A DNA stretch of 64,000 nt from Streptomyces xanthophaeus (GCF_000725805.1 NZ_KL647137.1:186001-250000), one strand, 5' to 3'; shown: positions 8,862 to 18,111, counted from the stretch's first letter. Translations and numbers: made by a program. Notes: a model not told the origin generated them from the sequence alone.

Positions 8862-9716
8862 TCAGGGCGCGGCCTCCCCCTCCCGGGCCAGGGCGAACAC
8901 CCCGGCGCAGATGAGGGCGATGCCGAGCAGTTGGGGCAGCAGCCACCAGTGGGCCCGCAGGTGTTCCTCGTACAGGACCACCCCCAGCGCGACGCTCACG
9001 CCCGCGTCGCCGAGGGTCAGCGCGGGCTGGGAGGCGACCAGCGGGCCTCCCTGCATGGCGTGTTCGAGCAGCAGCAGGGCCGCGATGCCGGTGACGCCGA
9101 AGGCGTAGGTCTGCCAGGTGGTGAGGAACGCGCCGATGCCCCGCTCGTCGAGGATGTGCACGGAGGACTTCATCAGGGCGGCCGTGAGCGCGTAGCAGAC
9201 TGCGGTGGCGGCCCCGAGGCAGCCGGCCCGGGCGCGGCCCGGGGGACGGCGCAGCCCGGTCACGGCCAGGGCGGTGACCACGACCGCGCAGACGGCCAGG
9301 GACAGGCCCCACCGGTCGAGCGGTACGTGGGTGCGGTTGCCGTCGGGGGAGGCGGCGATCAGCACGATCCCGAGCCCGGCCACCACCCCGGCGACGGCCA
9401 GCCACAGGGCACCGGAGAGCCGCTGGCGGGCCATCAGCGAGGCGATGAGCAGGGCAAGGGGGAGTTCGAGCACGAAGAGGGGCTGTACGAGGGCCAGTGC
9501 GCCGGTGGCCAGGGCGAGGGCCTGTCCCACTCCGGCCGCGATCACGGCGAGGATCCCGGCGACCCACAGCGGGCGCCGCAGGAGGTCGAGGACCAGGCCG
9601 ATCCGGAAGCCGTCGCTCTGGGGCACGGTGAGGGCGGCCCGCCGCTGGAGCACGGTGGCGAGCGCATTGCTCAGCGCCGCGAACAGCGCGAAGAGGACCG
9701 GCAGGACGACGCCCAT
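8862..9716 (-). CDS. DMT-superfamily (EamA-like) transporter
   Basis: A 284-aa integral membrane protein with about nine or ten hydrophobic helices, starting MGVVLPVLFALFAALSNALA, a start that resembles DMT transporters. The C-terminal half contains the typical YEEHLRAHWW loop between the last helices (GVVLYEEHL). Substrate and direction are unknown. The ATG at 9716 is chosen because upstream codons are Arg/Pro-rich non-membrane sequence. The 179-bp gap to the ligase gene has short tandem repeats (GTCTTGCGG twice, GGCCGTTCA twice). Confidence 0.85.
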   Translation of the reverse strand: MGVVLPVLFALFAALSNALATVLQRRAALTVPQSDGFRIGLVLDLLRRPLWVAGILAVIAAGVGQALALATGALALVQPLFVLELPLALLIASLMARQRLSGALWLAVAGVVAGLGIVLIAASPDGNRTHVPLDRWGLSLAVCAVVVTALAVTGLRRPPGRARAGCLGAATAVCYALTAALMKSSVHILDERGIGAFLTTWQTYAFGVTGIAALLLLEHAMQGGPLVASQPALTLGDAGVSVALGVVLYEEHLRAHWWLLPQLLGIALICAGVFALAREGEAAP

Positions 9717-9895
9717 GGCCCGATCCTCGTGGCGTCCGCCGCCCGTCGGCGCCGCGACACCGCCCCGGTCCCGGAGCGGAGCGCGCATTCCCCCTTCCGG
9801 TCCCGTCGGGTCACGTCCGGTCCCGGTACGGACCCGTCGGGGTCTTGCGGGTCTTGCGGGGCCGGTGCGCGGCCACGCTCGGCCGTTCAGGCCGT

Positions 9896-10699
9896 TCAGG
9901 CCGAACCGGCGGCTCCGGACGCGCGGTGCAGGGCCAGGGCCGCGAGGGCCTCGGGGGCGCCCTCCTGGCCGCGGATGCCGGGGAAGGCGTTGACGTCGAC
10001 GATCAGCGGCTTCCCGGCGCCGGTGTCGATGAGGTCGACTCCGTAGACGTCCAGCGAGAACACCGCGCCCACCTCGCGCACCAGGGCGGCCCAGCCCGGC
10101 GGCAGCCGGTCGAGCGGGAGCGGCAGGGTGGGCCCGCGGCCCTGCGGGGACAGCTCCGACCGGCGCAGGGCCGCGAAGACCCGGTCCCCGACCGCCCACA
10201 GCTTGTGGTCCCAGCCGTCGTTGGGTGCGAACGCCTGGACCACGACCGGCTCCTGCGGCCACGCGGCCAGCAGCCCGGCCACGTCACCGGGCCCGTCCAT
10301 CCGGGCGACCAGGTCGCCCCGGTGGCTGTGGCGGCTCTTGACCACCACGGGGGAGGAGGGCGGTCCGGCCTCGGCCCACCCGGTGAGGGAGCCGTAGGTG
10401 GCGGTCGCGGCGAAGGGCAGGCCGGAGCCCAGGGCGAGCTCGGCCATCCGGGTCCGGTCCTGGACCAGCGCGGTCGCCGCCGCGGAGTTCAGCACGGCCG
10501 CGCCCCGCTGCTCCAGGGACCGCGCGAGCTCCAGGGCCTGCGGGGTCCGCGACTTCAGCAGGTACACGTCGGCCGGTTGCCGCGGCGCACCGGCCGTACG
10601 CGGATCGAGGGCCTCGACGGTGTGCTCGCGGGCCAGCAGGGCGGTGGTCGCCGCCAGCAGCGGATGGCCGGGTTCCGGTGTGATCAGGCCGACCCTCAC
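9896..10699 (-). CDS. ATP-grasp ligase (RimK-like), second of a pair
   Basis: A 267-aa ATP-grasp protein. It has a preATP-grasp Rossmann part (MRVGLITPEPGHPLL), the ATP-lid lysine (SPVVVKSRHSHRGDL), the VVQAF hinge and the metal-binding end IVDVNAFPGIRG (DxNxFPG). Such enzymes join a carboxylate to an amine via an acyl phosphate. The GTG start overlaps the stop of the previous ATP-grasp gene by GTGA, so the two are translated together. Substrates are unknown. Confidence 0.85.
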   Translation of the reverse strand: MRVGLITPEPGHPLLAATTALLAREHTVEALDPRTAGAPRQPADVYLLKSRTPQALELARSLEQRGAAVLNSAAATALVQDRTRMAELALGSGLPFAATATYGSLTGWAEAGPPSSPVVVKSRHSHRGDLVARMDGPGDVAGLLAAWPQEPVVVQAFAPNDGWDHKLWAVGDRVFAALRRSELSPQGRGPTLPLPLDRLPPGWAALVREVGAVFSLDVYGVDLIDTGAGKPLIVDVNAFPGIRGQEGAPEALAALALHRASGAAGSA

Positions 10700-11610
10700 G
10701 CGCCGTCACCCGCCCCCGCCGTCGCCGTGGCGGCCGTCGCCTGCGCCGGGATGGACAGCGGCAGCGGTGCGTGCGGTCGCAGGTACGGGGCCGTGGAGCC
10801 GCCCTCCCGGGCCAGCTCCAGCACCGCCCGGGCCACCCGGGCGGCGGCGTCCGGTACCTGACGGAAGCTCGGGAAGTCGTTCACGTCGACCACGACCGGC
10901 CCTTCCGGGCCGAGCAGCACGTCGACTCCGTACAGGTCGAGCCCGTACACCGACCCCACCTGCGCGGCGATCGCGGCGACCTCCGCCGACAGCGGAACCC
11001 GGCGTTCGCGCACCGCGGGGTCCGGGTGCAGCGGGGAGCAGCGCTCGGTCGCGAACAGCTCGCCGCCGACCCCGTACACCTTGAGGTCGGTGCCCGCATT
11101 GGGCACGTACGGCTGGGCGATGAGCATGCCCTCGCCCGTCAGCCGGGGCAGCGTCGCCTCCAGCCGCTCCGGCGAGGACACCAGGTGCACGGCCCGGCCG
11201 GAGCTGCCGTCGGAGGGCTTGACCACCAGGGGGTACTCCGCCTCCGGTATCTCGCGGAGCAGTTCGGGGCGGGCCACCGCATAGGTGGGCGGCAGCGGGA
11301 GGCCGCGGCCGCGCCCGATGGCGGCGGCCAGGGCCTTGTCGCGCACGCCCCGGATCGAGCGGGCGTCGTTGACCGTGGTCGCGCCGGCCGCTGCGGCGGC
11401 CTCCAGGAGGGTCAGCCCGGGTCCGCCGGACACCGTCTTGAGCACCCAGGCGTCGTGCGCCCCCGCGTCCACGGCCTCGGACATGCGCAGCAGGGAGCCG
11501 CCCGGCCGCAGCACGTCCACGTGGTGACCCCATGAGGTCAGTTGCCGGATCACCTCGTTCGGCATGCCGTCGTGGCGGTAGTGCTCCTCCACCAGGAAGC
11601 AGAGCCTCAT
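10696..11610 (-). CDS. ATP-grasp ligase, first of a pair
   Basis: A 304-aa ATP-grasp protein with MRLCFLVEEHYRHDGMPNEV at the start, the nucleotide-binding segment PLVVKPSDGSSGRAV, the hinge MLIAQPYVPN and the metal site VVVDVNDFPSF. It is related to the downstream partner but clearly distinct. ATG 11610 gives a protein that starts at the first Rossmann strand; the frame continues to 11688 without better support. Tandem, non-identical ATP-grasp ligases with coupled translation suggest successive ligation steps on one small molecule or a peptide tag; this is inference. Confidence 0.85.
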   Translation of the reverse strand: MRLCFLVEEHYRHDGMPNEVIRQLTSWGHHVDVLRPGGSLLRMSEAVDAGAHDAWVLKTVSGGPGLTLLEAAAAAGATTVNDARSIRGVRDKALAAAIGRGRGLPLPPTYAVARPELLREIPEAEYPLVVKPSDGSSGRAVHLVSSPERLEATLPRLTGEGMLIAQPYVPNAGTDLKVYGVGGELFATERCSPLHPDPAVRERRVPLSAEVAAIAAQVGSVYGLDLYGVDVLLGPEGPVVVDVNDFPSFRQVPDAAARVARAVLELAREGGSTAPYLRPHAPLPLSIPAQATAATATAGAGDGA

Positions 11611-11986
11611 GGACCTTCCCCATATTCCCCGGACGTCCGCCGATTCCGTCCGGCGAGTTGTGACGCCACAGGATGTCATGGACCGCAATGTGCCGATCGG
11701 TCCGCGTCGGTCCCTCCTGTGCCCCCGGCGGTCGGCGGCCCGGGGCGGCCCGGCAGGGTCCGGCGGACAACCCGGGTGTCCCGCAGGGGTGGTTCGGACG
11801 TGCGAGGTCCGGTTGCCGGCCTCGAAGGTGGGTCAAAAATCGCTTCAAAACAACCCTTAGTGATCACTTCCTCACATGGAGATGGTCAAGGGCTTTTCAA
11901 ATCGATCAATAACTCTCCTATAGTTGCCCCTGGTTACCCCAGGAAACCATTTTCCTCCGTTCCCGCCCGGTATGAGGCCTTGATCG
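11611..11986. other. 376-bp divergent intergenic region before the conservon
   Basis: There is no gene here. From about 11870 to 11930 the DNA is unusually AT-rich for this genome. It contains TATAGT at 11919-11924, with a weak TTCAAA 17 bp upstream (11896-11901), a plausible promoter for the conservon operon. I see no clear promoter for the ATP-grasp genes on the other strand. Confidence 0.45.
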
Positions 11987-13492
11987 ATGACGGCGCCCCC
12001 TTCCCCCCTCCGCCCCTCCGCGCTCGCCCTGCTGGTCACCGCAGCGGCCACCGGCGCGCTCTGCACGGCGGCGGTGGCCGCGGCCCCCGCGTCCGTACGC
12101 GTGCCCCTCGCCTGGTTCTGCGGTGCGGGCGCGCTGCTGCTCGCCGTCGCCGCCTTCGCCGTGGTCTGGTCGACGCGCACCTCCCGCCTGCTGCGCCGCC
12201 GGGTCTCCGGCCTCACCGGGGAACTGGCCGCGCGTGACGCCCACATCGCCCGGCTGACCGCCGACGGAGCGCGCGACGCGGCAGCGCACACCGCCGAGCG
12301 GGGCAGGCTGCTGCACGTCCACGCCGCCGAACTGGAAGGCCTGCAGGCCACCCACGCCGCCGAGCTCGGCGCGCTCGCCGCCACCGGGGCGGCCACCCGC
12401 GAACACCTCGGGGAAGAACTGCGCCGGGCCCGCTCCGGCCGGGCCGCAGCCATGGCGGCCGCGGCCAACGCGGCCGGCCGCATGCAGGCCCTCGCCACCG
12501 GGATGCTCGCCGACCTGCGCGACATGGAGCACCGGCACGCCGACGAGGACGTCCTCGGCGACCTGCTCCACCTCGACCACCGCACCGCCCAGGCGGGCCG
12601 CCTCGCCGACTCCATCGCCGTGCTCACCGGGGCCCGTTCGGGCCGCCGCTGGGCCAAGCCGATCGTCATGGAATCGGTGCTGCGCGGCGCCATGGGCCGG
12701 ATCGGCAGCTACCAGCGGGTCCGGCTGCACTCCACCAGCCAGGCCGCCGTCGCCGGGCACGCCGCCGAGGGCGTCATGCACGCCCTGGCCGAACTCCTCG
12801 ACAACGCCGCGAACTTCTCCCCGCCCACCGCCGAGGTCCACGTGTACGTGGAGGAGGTGCCCGCCGGGATCGTCATCACCGTCGAGGACAGCGGACTCGT
12901 CATGAGCGAGGTCCAGCTGCGCCGGGCCGAACAGGCGGTCAGCGCCGAGTCGCTGGACCTGGCCGGGCTCTCGGGCACCCGACTCGGCCTCGCCGTCGTC
13001 GGCCGCCTGGCCCGCAAGCACGGCCTCACCGTCTCCTTCCGGCCGTCCGCCCGCGGCGGTACCGGCGCCCTGATGATGCTGCCGCACGAGCTGATCAGCC
13101 GTACCCCGGCCGAGACGGCCCCCGCACCGCAGGCCGCCGCCCAGCCGGAGCCCGCCGAGGCCCCGGAGCCCGCCGCCGCGCCCGCCGGCGCCGGCCGCGC
13201 GGGGGACCGTACGCCCGCCCCCGCGGGTACCCCCGCCCCGCAGGGGGGATCCACCGGAGCCGCCCCGGCTCCCGAGACCGGTGAGAGCGGGCTGCCCCAG
13301 CGGCGCCGCGGCCGCACCCTGGCCGCCGCCCACCCCGAAGGGCCCGCCACCGCGGGCCCGGCACCCCGTACGAACGCCACCCCCGCCGACGCGTCCCGGC
13401 CCGCCACCCGCTTCGGCAGCTTCCGGCAGGCCGTCCGCGGCGCCTCGGCGCACCCCACGAACCCCCAGAACCCGGAAGGCACCGCGCAATGA
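11987..13492 (+). CDS. cvnA: Conservon sensor kinase-like protein CvnA
   Basis: A 501-aa membrane protein with two N-terminal transmembrane segments (about 10-32 and 42-62), a coiled coil, and a histidine-kinase-like ATPase domain (N-box HALAELLDNAANFSP, then VEDSGLVM; residues about 265-370). The C-terminal 130 residues are a Pro/Ala-rich disordered tail. Conservon CvnA proteins sense an unknown signal and act with CvnB-D in a complex resembling eukaryotic G-protein-coupled sensing (established for Streptomyces cvn loci). Its stop overlaps the cvnB start (ATGA). Confidence 0.93.
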   Translation: MTAPPSPLRPSALALLVTAAATGALCTAAVAAAPASVRVPLAWFCGAGALLLAVAAFAVVWSTRTSRLLRRRVSGLTGELAARDAHIARLTADGARDAAAHTAERGRLLHVHAAELEGLQATHAAELGALAATGAATREHLGEELRRARSGRAAAMAAAANAAGRMQALATGMLADLRDMEHRHADEDVLGDLLHLDHRTAQAGRLADSIAVLTGARSGRRWAKPIVMESVLRGAMGRIGSYQRVRLHSTSQAAVAGHAAEGVMHALAELLDNAANFSPPTAEVHVYVEEVPAGIVITVEDSGLVMSEVQLRRAEQAVSAESLDLAGLSGTRLGLAVVGRLARKHGLTVSFRPSARGGTGALMMLPHELISRTPAETAPAPQAAAQPEPAEAPEPAAAPAGAGRAGDRTPAPAGTPAPQGGSTGAAPAPETGESGLPQRRRGRTLAAAHPEGPATAGPAPRTNATPADASRPATRFGSFRQAVRGASAHPTNPQNPEGTAQ

Positions 13493-13890
13493 CCGGCTCC
13501 ACCACCGACGAGACGCTCAGCTGGCTCCTGGAAGGCCTCCTGGAGCGCACCCCCGGCGCCCGCCACGCCCTCGTGCTCTCCCGCGACGGCCTCAAGCTGT
13601 GCCGCACCCCGGAGCTCTCCGTCGACCAGGCCGACCAGCTCGCCGCGATCGCCGCCGGCATCCAGAGCCTCTCGCACGGGGCGTCCATCGAGTTCGGCGA
13701 CGGGACCGGCGGAGTCCGCTCCGCCATGGCCGAGTTCTACGGCGGGATCCTCTTCATCGTCGAAGCCGGAGAGGGCGCCCACCTCGCGCTCGTCGCCTCC
13801 GAGGACGCCGACGCGGGCCTGGCCGGACACAACATGTCCGAACTGGTCGAGCAGCTCGGCGAGCACCTCGTCGCCCGGCCCCGGGGGTGA
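13489..13890 (+). CDS. cvnB: Roadblock/LC7 protein CvnB
   Basis: A 133-aa roadblock/LC7-domain protein (LSWLLEGLLERTPGARHALV, then LSRDGLKLC), the usual second gene of a conservon. It probably acts as a regulator or scaffold for the CvnD GTPase. ATGA overlap with cvnA and GTGA overlap with cvnC indicate coupled translation. Confidence 0.95.
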   Translation: MTGSTTDETLSWLLEGLLERTPGARHALVLSRDGLKLCRTPELSVDQADQLAAIAAGIQSLSHGASIEFGDGTGGVRSAMAEFYGGILFIVEAGEGAHLALVASEDADAGLAGHNMSELVEQLGEHLVARPRG

Positions 13891-14240
13891 GCAGGGGCCG
13901 ACCGGCCCGGGACGACTCCCCGGACCGGCTCTACACCCTCACCGGCGGCCGCAGCCGCTCCGGCTCCGACGCCTTCGACCTGGTCACCCTGATCGTCGCC
14001 GAATGCGACCCGGTCCCCGGCATGCAGTCGGAGCACACGGCCATCCTGCGCATGTGCCAGTACCCGACGGCGGTCGTGGAGATCGCGGCCGACCTCGGCC
14101 TGCCCGTGTCCATCGTCCGGATCCTCCTCGCCGACCTGCTCGGCACCGGGCGGATCAGCGCCCGCCACCCCCGCACGACGTACAGCCTTCCCGACCCCGA
14201 CATCCTGGAGCAGGTGCTCGTTGGACTCCGCAGCCTCTGA
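13887..14240 (+). CDS. cvnC: DUF742 protein CvnC
   Basis: A 117-aa protein starting at the GTG that overlaps the cvnB stop. It contains the DUF742 winged-helix pattern (DRLYTLTGGR, LVTLIV, YPTAVVEIAADLGLPVSIVR, ISARHP). It is the third conservon component. The frame is open for another 600 bp upstream, but that is a shadow of cvnA/cvnB. Its last 20 bp overlap cvnD. Confidence 0.93.
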   Translation: MSRGRPARDDSPDRLYTLTGGRSRSGSDAFDLVTLIVAECDPVPGMQSEHTAILRMCQYPTAVVEIAADLGLPVSIVRILLADLLGTGRISARHPRTTYSLPDPDILEQVLVGLRSL

Positions 14241-14853
14241 CGCGATCCCCGATCAGCGTCGCCAGACCCTGCACAGCACCGCCGACAACGGCCTGAAGAT
14301 CGTGATCGTCGGTGGTTTCGGAGTCGGCAAGACCACCATGGTCCGCTCGGTCAGCGAGATCCGTCCGCTGAACACCGAGGAGACCATGACGCAGGCCGGC
14401 GAGGCCGTCGACGACACCGACCAGGTCGCCTCCAAGACCGCCACCACCGTCGCCTTCGACTTCGGCCGCATCACCCTCGACGCGCGCAACGTGCTGTACC
14501 TCTTCGGCGCCCCCGGCCAGGAGCGGTTCTGGTTCCTGTGGGACCGGCTGTTCGCCGGCACCCTCGGCGCCGTCGTCCTCGTCGACACCCGCCGCCTCGC
14601 CGACTCCTGGTACGCCATCGACCGCCTCGAACACCACGGCACGCCCTTCGTCGTCGCCTGCAACGACTTCGGCGGACCCGCGCACACCGAGGAACAGGTC
14701 CGGGCCGCCCTCGACCTGCCGCCCGAGGTCCCGCTGGTGTTCTGCGACGCCCGCTCCCGGGAGTCCAGCAAGCACGTCCTGATCTCCCTCGTCCAGCACC
14801 TGCAGACGGCCGCCCGCACGCACCAGCCGAAGACCCCGGAGCCCACCCCGTGA
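14221..14853 (+). CDS. cvnD: Ras-like GTPase CvnD
   Basis: A 210-aa small GTPase with G1 GGFGVGKTTM (residues about 31-40), a G3-like GAPGQERFWFLWDRL and a G4-like VACNDF, in which NKxD is replaced by N-D-F, as is normal for conservon GTPases. The start is a TTG inside cvnC; no better in-frame ATG/GTG precedes G1. It should be the nucleotide switch of the Cvn complex. Confidence 0.94.
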   Translation: MDSAASDAIPDQRRQTLHSTADNGLKIVIVGGFGVGKTTMVRSVSEIRPLNTEETMTQAGEAVDDTDQVASKTATTVAFDFGRITLDARNVLYLFGAPGQERFWFLWDRLFAGTLGAVVLVDTRRLADSWYAIDRLEHHGTPFVVACNDFGGPAHTEEQVRAALDLPPEVPLVFCDARSRESSKHVLISLVQHLQTAARTHQPKTPEPTP

Positions 14854-16097
14854 CCACCCCCGCCGCACCGGCAGCCCCAGAGCCCGGCCCCGTCCCGCTC
14901 AGCGGCCCCCGGTTCCAGACCGACCCCATCGGGCTGTACCGCGAGATGCGCCGCGACCACGGCGCCGTCGCCCCGGTCGTCCTGGACGGCGACGTACCGG
15001 CCTGGCTCGTCCTCGGCTACCGCGAACTCCACCAGGTCACCAGCGACCCCGCGCTCTTCTCCCGCGACTCCGACCTGTGGAACCAGTGGGACCGCATCCC
15101 CGCCGACTGGCCGCTGCTCCCGATGATCGGCCGCAAGCAGCCCTCGATCCTCTACACCGTCGGCGAACGCCACCGCGAACGCGCCGCCCTGATCAGCGGC
15201 GCCCTGGAATCCATCGACCCCTTCGAACTCAAGGGCCACGCCGAGCGGTTCGCCGACGAGCTCATCGACGGCCTGTGCGGCAAGGGCGCCTGCGACATCG
15301 TCGGCGAGTACGCGATGCTCCTGCCGCTGCGCGTCCTCGCCCGGATCTACGGCTTCTCCGACGAGCAGGGCCCCGGGCTCGTCACCGCCATGAACGACAT
15401 GATCAACGGCCGTGAGGGGGCCCTGGAGGGCCAGCGCCACCTCGGCGGTTCGATGTACGCGCTGCTCACCGCCAAGCAGGCTGCGCCCGGCCCGGACGTC
15501 GTCTCCCGGATGCTCGCCGACCGCGCGGACTTCACCGTCGAGGAGATCGCCCAGGACCTCATGGTCATGATGGCCGCCGGCCACCAGCCCACCGCCGACT
15601 GGATCGGCAACTCGCTGCGCCTGATGCTCACCGACCCCCGCTTCGAGGCCTCCCTGGCGGGCGGCCGGCACAGCGTCGGCGAAGCGATGAACGAAGTCCT
15701 GTGGGAGGACACCCCCACCCAGAACGTGGCCGGCCGCTGGGCCTCCCGCGACACCCACCTCGCCGGACGGCGCATCGCCCGCGGCGACCTGCTGCTGCTC
15801 GGCCTCGCCGCCGCCAACGCCGACCCGCAGGTACGCACCGACGCGGGCGCCCTCACCGGCGGCAACAGTGCCTTCCTCTCCTTCGGACACGGCGAACACC
15901 GCTGCCCGTTCCCCGCCCAGGAGATCGCCGAGGTCATCGCGCGCACCGGCATCGAGGTCCTCCTCGACCGGCTGCCCGACGTCGACCTCGCGGTACCCGC
16001 CGGCGCGCTCACCCGCCGGCCGTCCCCCTGGCTGCGCGGACTGACCGAACTCCCGGTGACCTACACCCCGACCCCCGCCCTTGGAGCCTCCAGATGA
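14850..16097 (+). CDS. Conservon cytochrome P450, CYP157-type
   Basis: A 415-aa P450 translated through a GTGA overlap with cvnD. The heme-binding loop FGHGEHRCPFPAQ keeps the cysteine but lacks the usual Gly two residues later. The I-helix has AGHQPTAD in place of AGxET. The K-helix reads NEVLWED, so the nearly invariant ExxR arginine is a tryptophan. Loss of ExxR is a known property of the CYP157 family, which sits in conservons beside CYP154. The redox partner and substrate are unknown, and a non-oxygenase, regulatory role is possible. Confidence 0.9.
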   Translation: MTTPAAPAAPEPGPVPLSGPRFQTDPIGLYREMRRDHGAVAPVVLDGDVPAWLVLGYRELHQVTSDPALFSRDSDLWNQWDRIPADWPLLPMIGRKQPSILYTVGERHRERAALISGALESIDPFELKGHAERFADELIDGLCGKGACDIVGEYAMLLPLRVLARIYGFSDEQGPGLVTAMNDMINGREGALEGQRHLGGSMYALLTAKQAAPGPDVVSRMLADRADFTVEEIAQDLMVMMAAGHQPTADWIGNSLRLMLTDPRFEASLAGGRHSVGEAMNEVLWEDTPTQNVAGRWASRDTHLAGRRIARGDLLLLGLAAANADPQVRTDAGALTGGNSAFLSFGHGEHRCPFPAQEIAEVIARTGIEVLLDRLPDVDLAVPAGALTRRPSPWLRGLTELPVTYTPTPALGASR

Positions 16098-17329
16098 CGT
16101 GCCCCATCGACCACTCCGCCGCCGCACCCCTCACGCTGGACCCCTTCGTCGCCGACCTCGACGCGGAGAGCGCCGCCCTGCGCGCCGCGGGCCCGCTGGT
16201 GCGGGTCGTCCTGCCGGGCGGCGTCGGCGTCTACGCCGTCACCCGCCACGCGGAGGCAAGAGCCCTGCTGACCGACTCCCGGGTGGTCAAGGACATCGAG
16301 GTCTGGGGTGCCTGGCAGCGCGGCGAGATACCCCTGGACTGGCCGCTGATCGGCCTCGCCAACCCCGGGCGTTCGATGCTCACCGTCGACGGCGACGAGC
16401 ACCGCCGCCTGCGCACCCTCGTCGCGCAGGCCCTGACCGTACGGCGGGTGGAGAAGCTGCGGGCGGGCATCGAGGCCCTGACCACCGGCATGCTCGACCG
16501 GCTGGCGGCCCGGCCGGCCGGTGAACGCGTCGACCTGAAGGCCGAGTTCGCCTACCCGCTGCCCATGAACGTCATCAGCGAACTGATGGGCGTGGACGCC
16601 GCCCTGCACCCGCAGCTCAAGGGGCTCTTCGAGAAGTTCTTCTCGACGCAGACCCGCCCCGAGGAAGTGCCGCAGATGATGGCGGACCTCGGCGCGCTCT
16701 TCTCCCGCATCGTGGAGTCCAAGCGCGAGAACCCGGGCGACGACCTGACCAGCGCGCTGATCGCCGCCTCGGAGAACGGTGACCGGCTCACCACCGAGGA
16801 GATCACCAACACCCTCCAGCTCATGGTGGCGGCCGGCCACGAGACCACCATCAGCCTGATCGTCAACGCGGTCGTCGCCCTCCAGACCCACCCCGAGCAG
16901 CGCGCCCGCGTCCTCAAGGGCGAGGTCCCCTGGGAGAACGTGATCGAGGAGACCCTGCGCTGGTCCACCCCGACCTCGCACGTGCTGATCCGCTTCGCCG
17001 CCGAGGACGTCGAGGTCGGCGACCGGACCCTGCCCAAGGGCGAGGGCCTGATCGTCTCCTTCGGAGCCATCGGCCGCGACGAGGAGCAGCACGGCCCCAC
17101 GGCGGGGGAGTTCGACGTCACCCGCACCCCGAACCGCCACATCTCCTTCGGCCACGGCCCGCACGTGTGCCCCGGCGCCGCCCTGTCCCGGCTGGAGGCG
17201 CTGGTCGCCCTCCCGGCGCTGTACGCCCGGTTCCCCGACCTCACCCTCGCCGTGGCGCCCGAAGAGCTCCGCAACAAGCCGATCCTGACCCAGAACGACC
17301 TCTTCGACCTCCCCGTCCACCTGTCCTGA
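16094..17329 (+). CDS. Conservon cytochrome P450, CYP154-type
   Basis: A 411-aa P450 with all standard motifs: AGHETT in the I-helix, ENVIEETLRW (ExxR intact) and the heme loop FGHGPHVCPGAALSRLE. It overlaps the CYP157-type gene by ATGA. The CYP157-CYP154 order after cvnA-D is the standard conservon layout, so the pair probably functions together. CYP154 members hydroxylate steroids or macrolide-like molecules in vitro (family knowledge); the native substrate is unknown. Confidence 0.93.
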   Translation: MTCPIDHSAAAPLTLDPFVADLDAESAALRAAGPLVRVVLPGGVGVYAVTRHAEARALLTDSRVVKDIEVWGAWQRGEIPLDWPLIGLANPGRSMLTVDGDEHRRLRTLVAQALTVRRVEKLRAGIEALTTGMLDRLAARPAGERVDLKAEFAYPLPMNVISELMGVDAALHPQLKGLFEKFFSTQTRPEEVPQMMADLGALFSRIVESKRENPGDDLTSALIAASENGDRLTTEEITNTLQLMVAAGHETTISLIVNAVVALQTHPEQRARVLKGEVPWENVIEETLRWSTPTSHVLIRFAAEDVEVGDRTLPKGEGLIVSFGAIGRDEEQHGPTAGEFDVTRTPNRHISFGHGPHVCPGAALSRLEALVALPALYARFPDLTLAVAPEELRNKPILTQNDLFDLPVHLS

Positions 17330-17367
17330 CCGGCGAAATTCGCATGTGCGCCCGCCCCGTCCCCTGT

Positions 17368-17373
17368 TAGGTT
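17368..17373 (+). promoter_or_regulatory. Probable -10 element of a leaderless gene
   Basis: TAGGTT fits TANNNT and ends six bases before the GTG at 17380. That is the spacing at which transcription would start on the start codon itself. There is no ribosome-binding site. No convincing -35 is visible. Confidence 0.55.
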
Positions 17374-17379
17374 CATCGC

Positions 17380-18111
17380 GTGCCGAAGCTGAATCAGATC
17401 ATCGCAGTGGAAAAGGGCGTCAAGTCCAAGTCCCTCCAAGAGCTCTCGCAGGCTCACCACGACGTCCAGAAGCCCGCCCTGCTGGCCGGCATCTCCCGGA
17501 CCTACCAGCCCAAGGACGAGGAGGGCGAGCAACTGCCCCCGGAGTCCACGCGGGTGCAGGTCAAGGCCGAGGACGTGCTGCGGGCCACGGCGGGGACGCT
17601 GACGCGGCTGTTCGACGTGACGGCCACCAAGGACTGGGCGAACCGCACGGCCTCGGCCGACGTGGTCGTCGACGGCTCCGTCCTGCTGGAGCAGGTGCCC
17701 GTGCCGTACCTGCTGTTCCTGGAGAAGCAGCTCACGGACATGCACACCTTCGTGCGGAAGCTGCCGGTGCTGGACGCCTCGGAGTCCTGGAACCTGGACC
17801 CGTCCACGGACTCCTGGAAGACGGACCCGGTCCGCACCATCCGCACGAAGAAGGTGCCGCGCAACCACGTCAAGGCCGAGGCGACCGAGAAGCACCCGGC
17901 GCAGGTCGAGGTGTACTACGAGGACGTGCCCGTCGGCTACTGGACGACGGTGAAGTTCTCCGGAGCGCTGCCCGCGCGGAGGGTGAACGAGCTCCTCGAC
18001 CGCGTCGAACGGCTCCAGCAGGCGGTCAAGTTCGCCCGCGAGGAGGCCAACAGCACCGAGGTCGACGACCAGCGGGTCGGTGACGCGGTGTTCGGCTACC
18101 TGTTCAGGTAG
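17380..18111 (+). CDS. Conserved hypothetical protein upstream of two tRNA-like RNAs
   Basis: A 243-aa soluble protein, GTG start, VPKLNQIIAVEKGVKSKSLQ at the N-terminus. It has no enzyme motif that I can identify; it is rich in charged residues with several helical stretches (RVNELLDRVERLQQAVKFAREEAN near the C-terminus). I know similar proteins from Streptomyces and, less surely, from actinobacteriophages, annotated only as hypothetical (a DUF7873-like family). It appears to be leaderless. Its neighbours are the two permuted tRNA-like RNAs at 18159 and 18306, so an RNA-related role is a reasonable but untested idea. Confidence 0.85.
   Translation: MPKLNQIIAVEKGVKSKSLQELSQAHHDVQKPALLAGISRTYQPKDEEGEQLPPESTRVQVKAEDVLRATAGTLTRLFDVTATKDWANRTASADVVVDGSVLLEQVPVPYLLFLEKQLTDMHTFVRKLPVLDASESWNLDPSTDSWKTDPVRTIRTKKVPRNHVKAEATEKHPAQVEVYYEDVPVGYWTTVKFSGALPARRVNELLDRVERLQQAVKFAREEANSTEVDDQRVGDAVFGYLFR

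Noticed and set aside
9833..9906. Short repeats GTCTTGCGG and GGCCGTTCA before the second ATP-grasp gene as an operator
   Set aside because: Only two adjacent copies each, with no spacing or symmetry logic; probably replication slippage.
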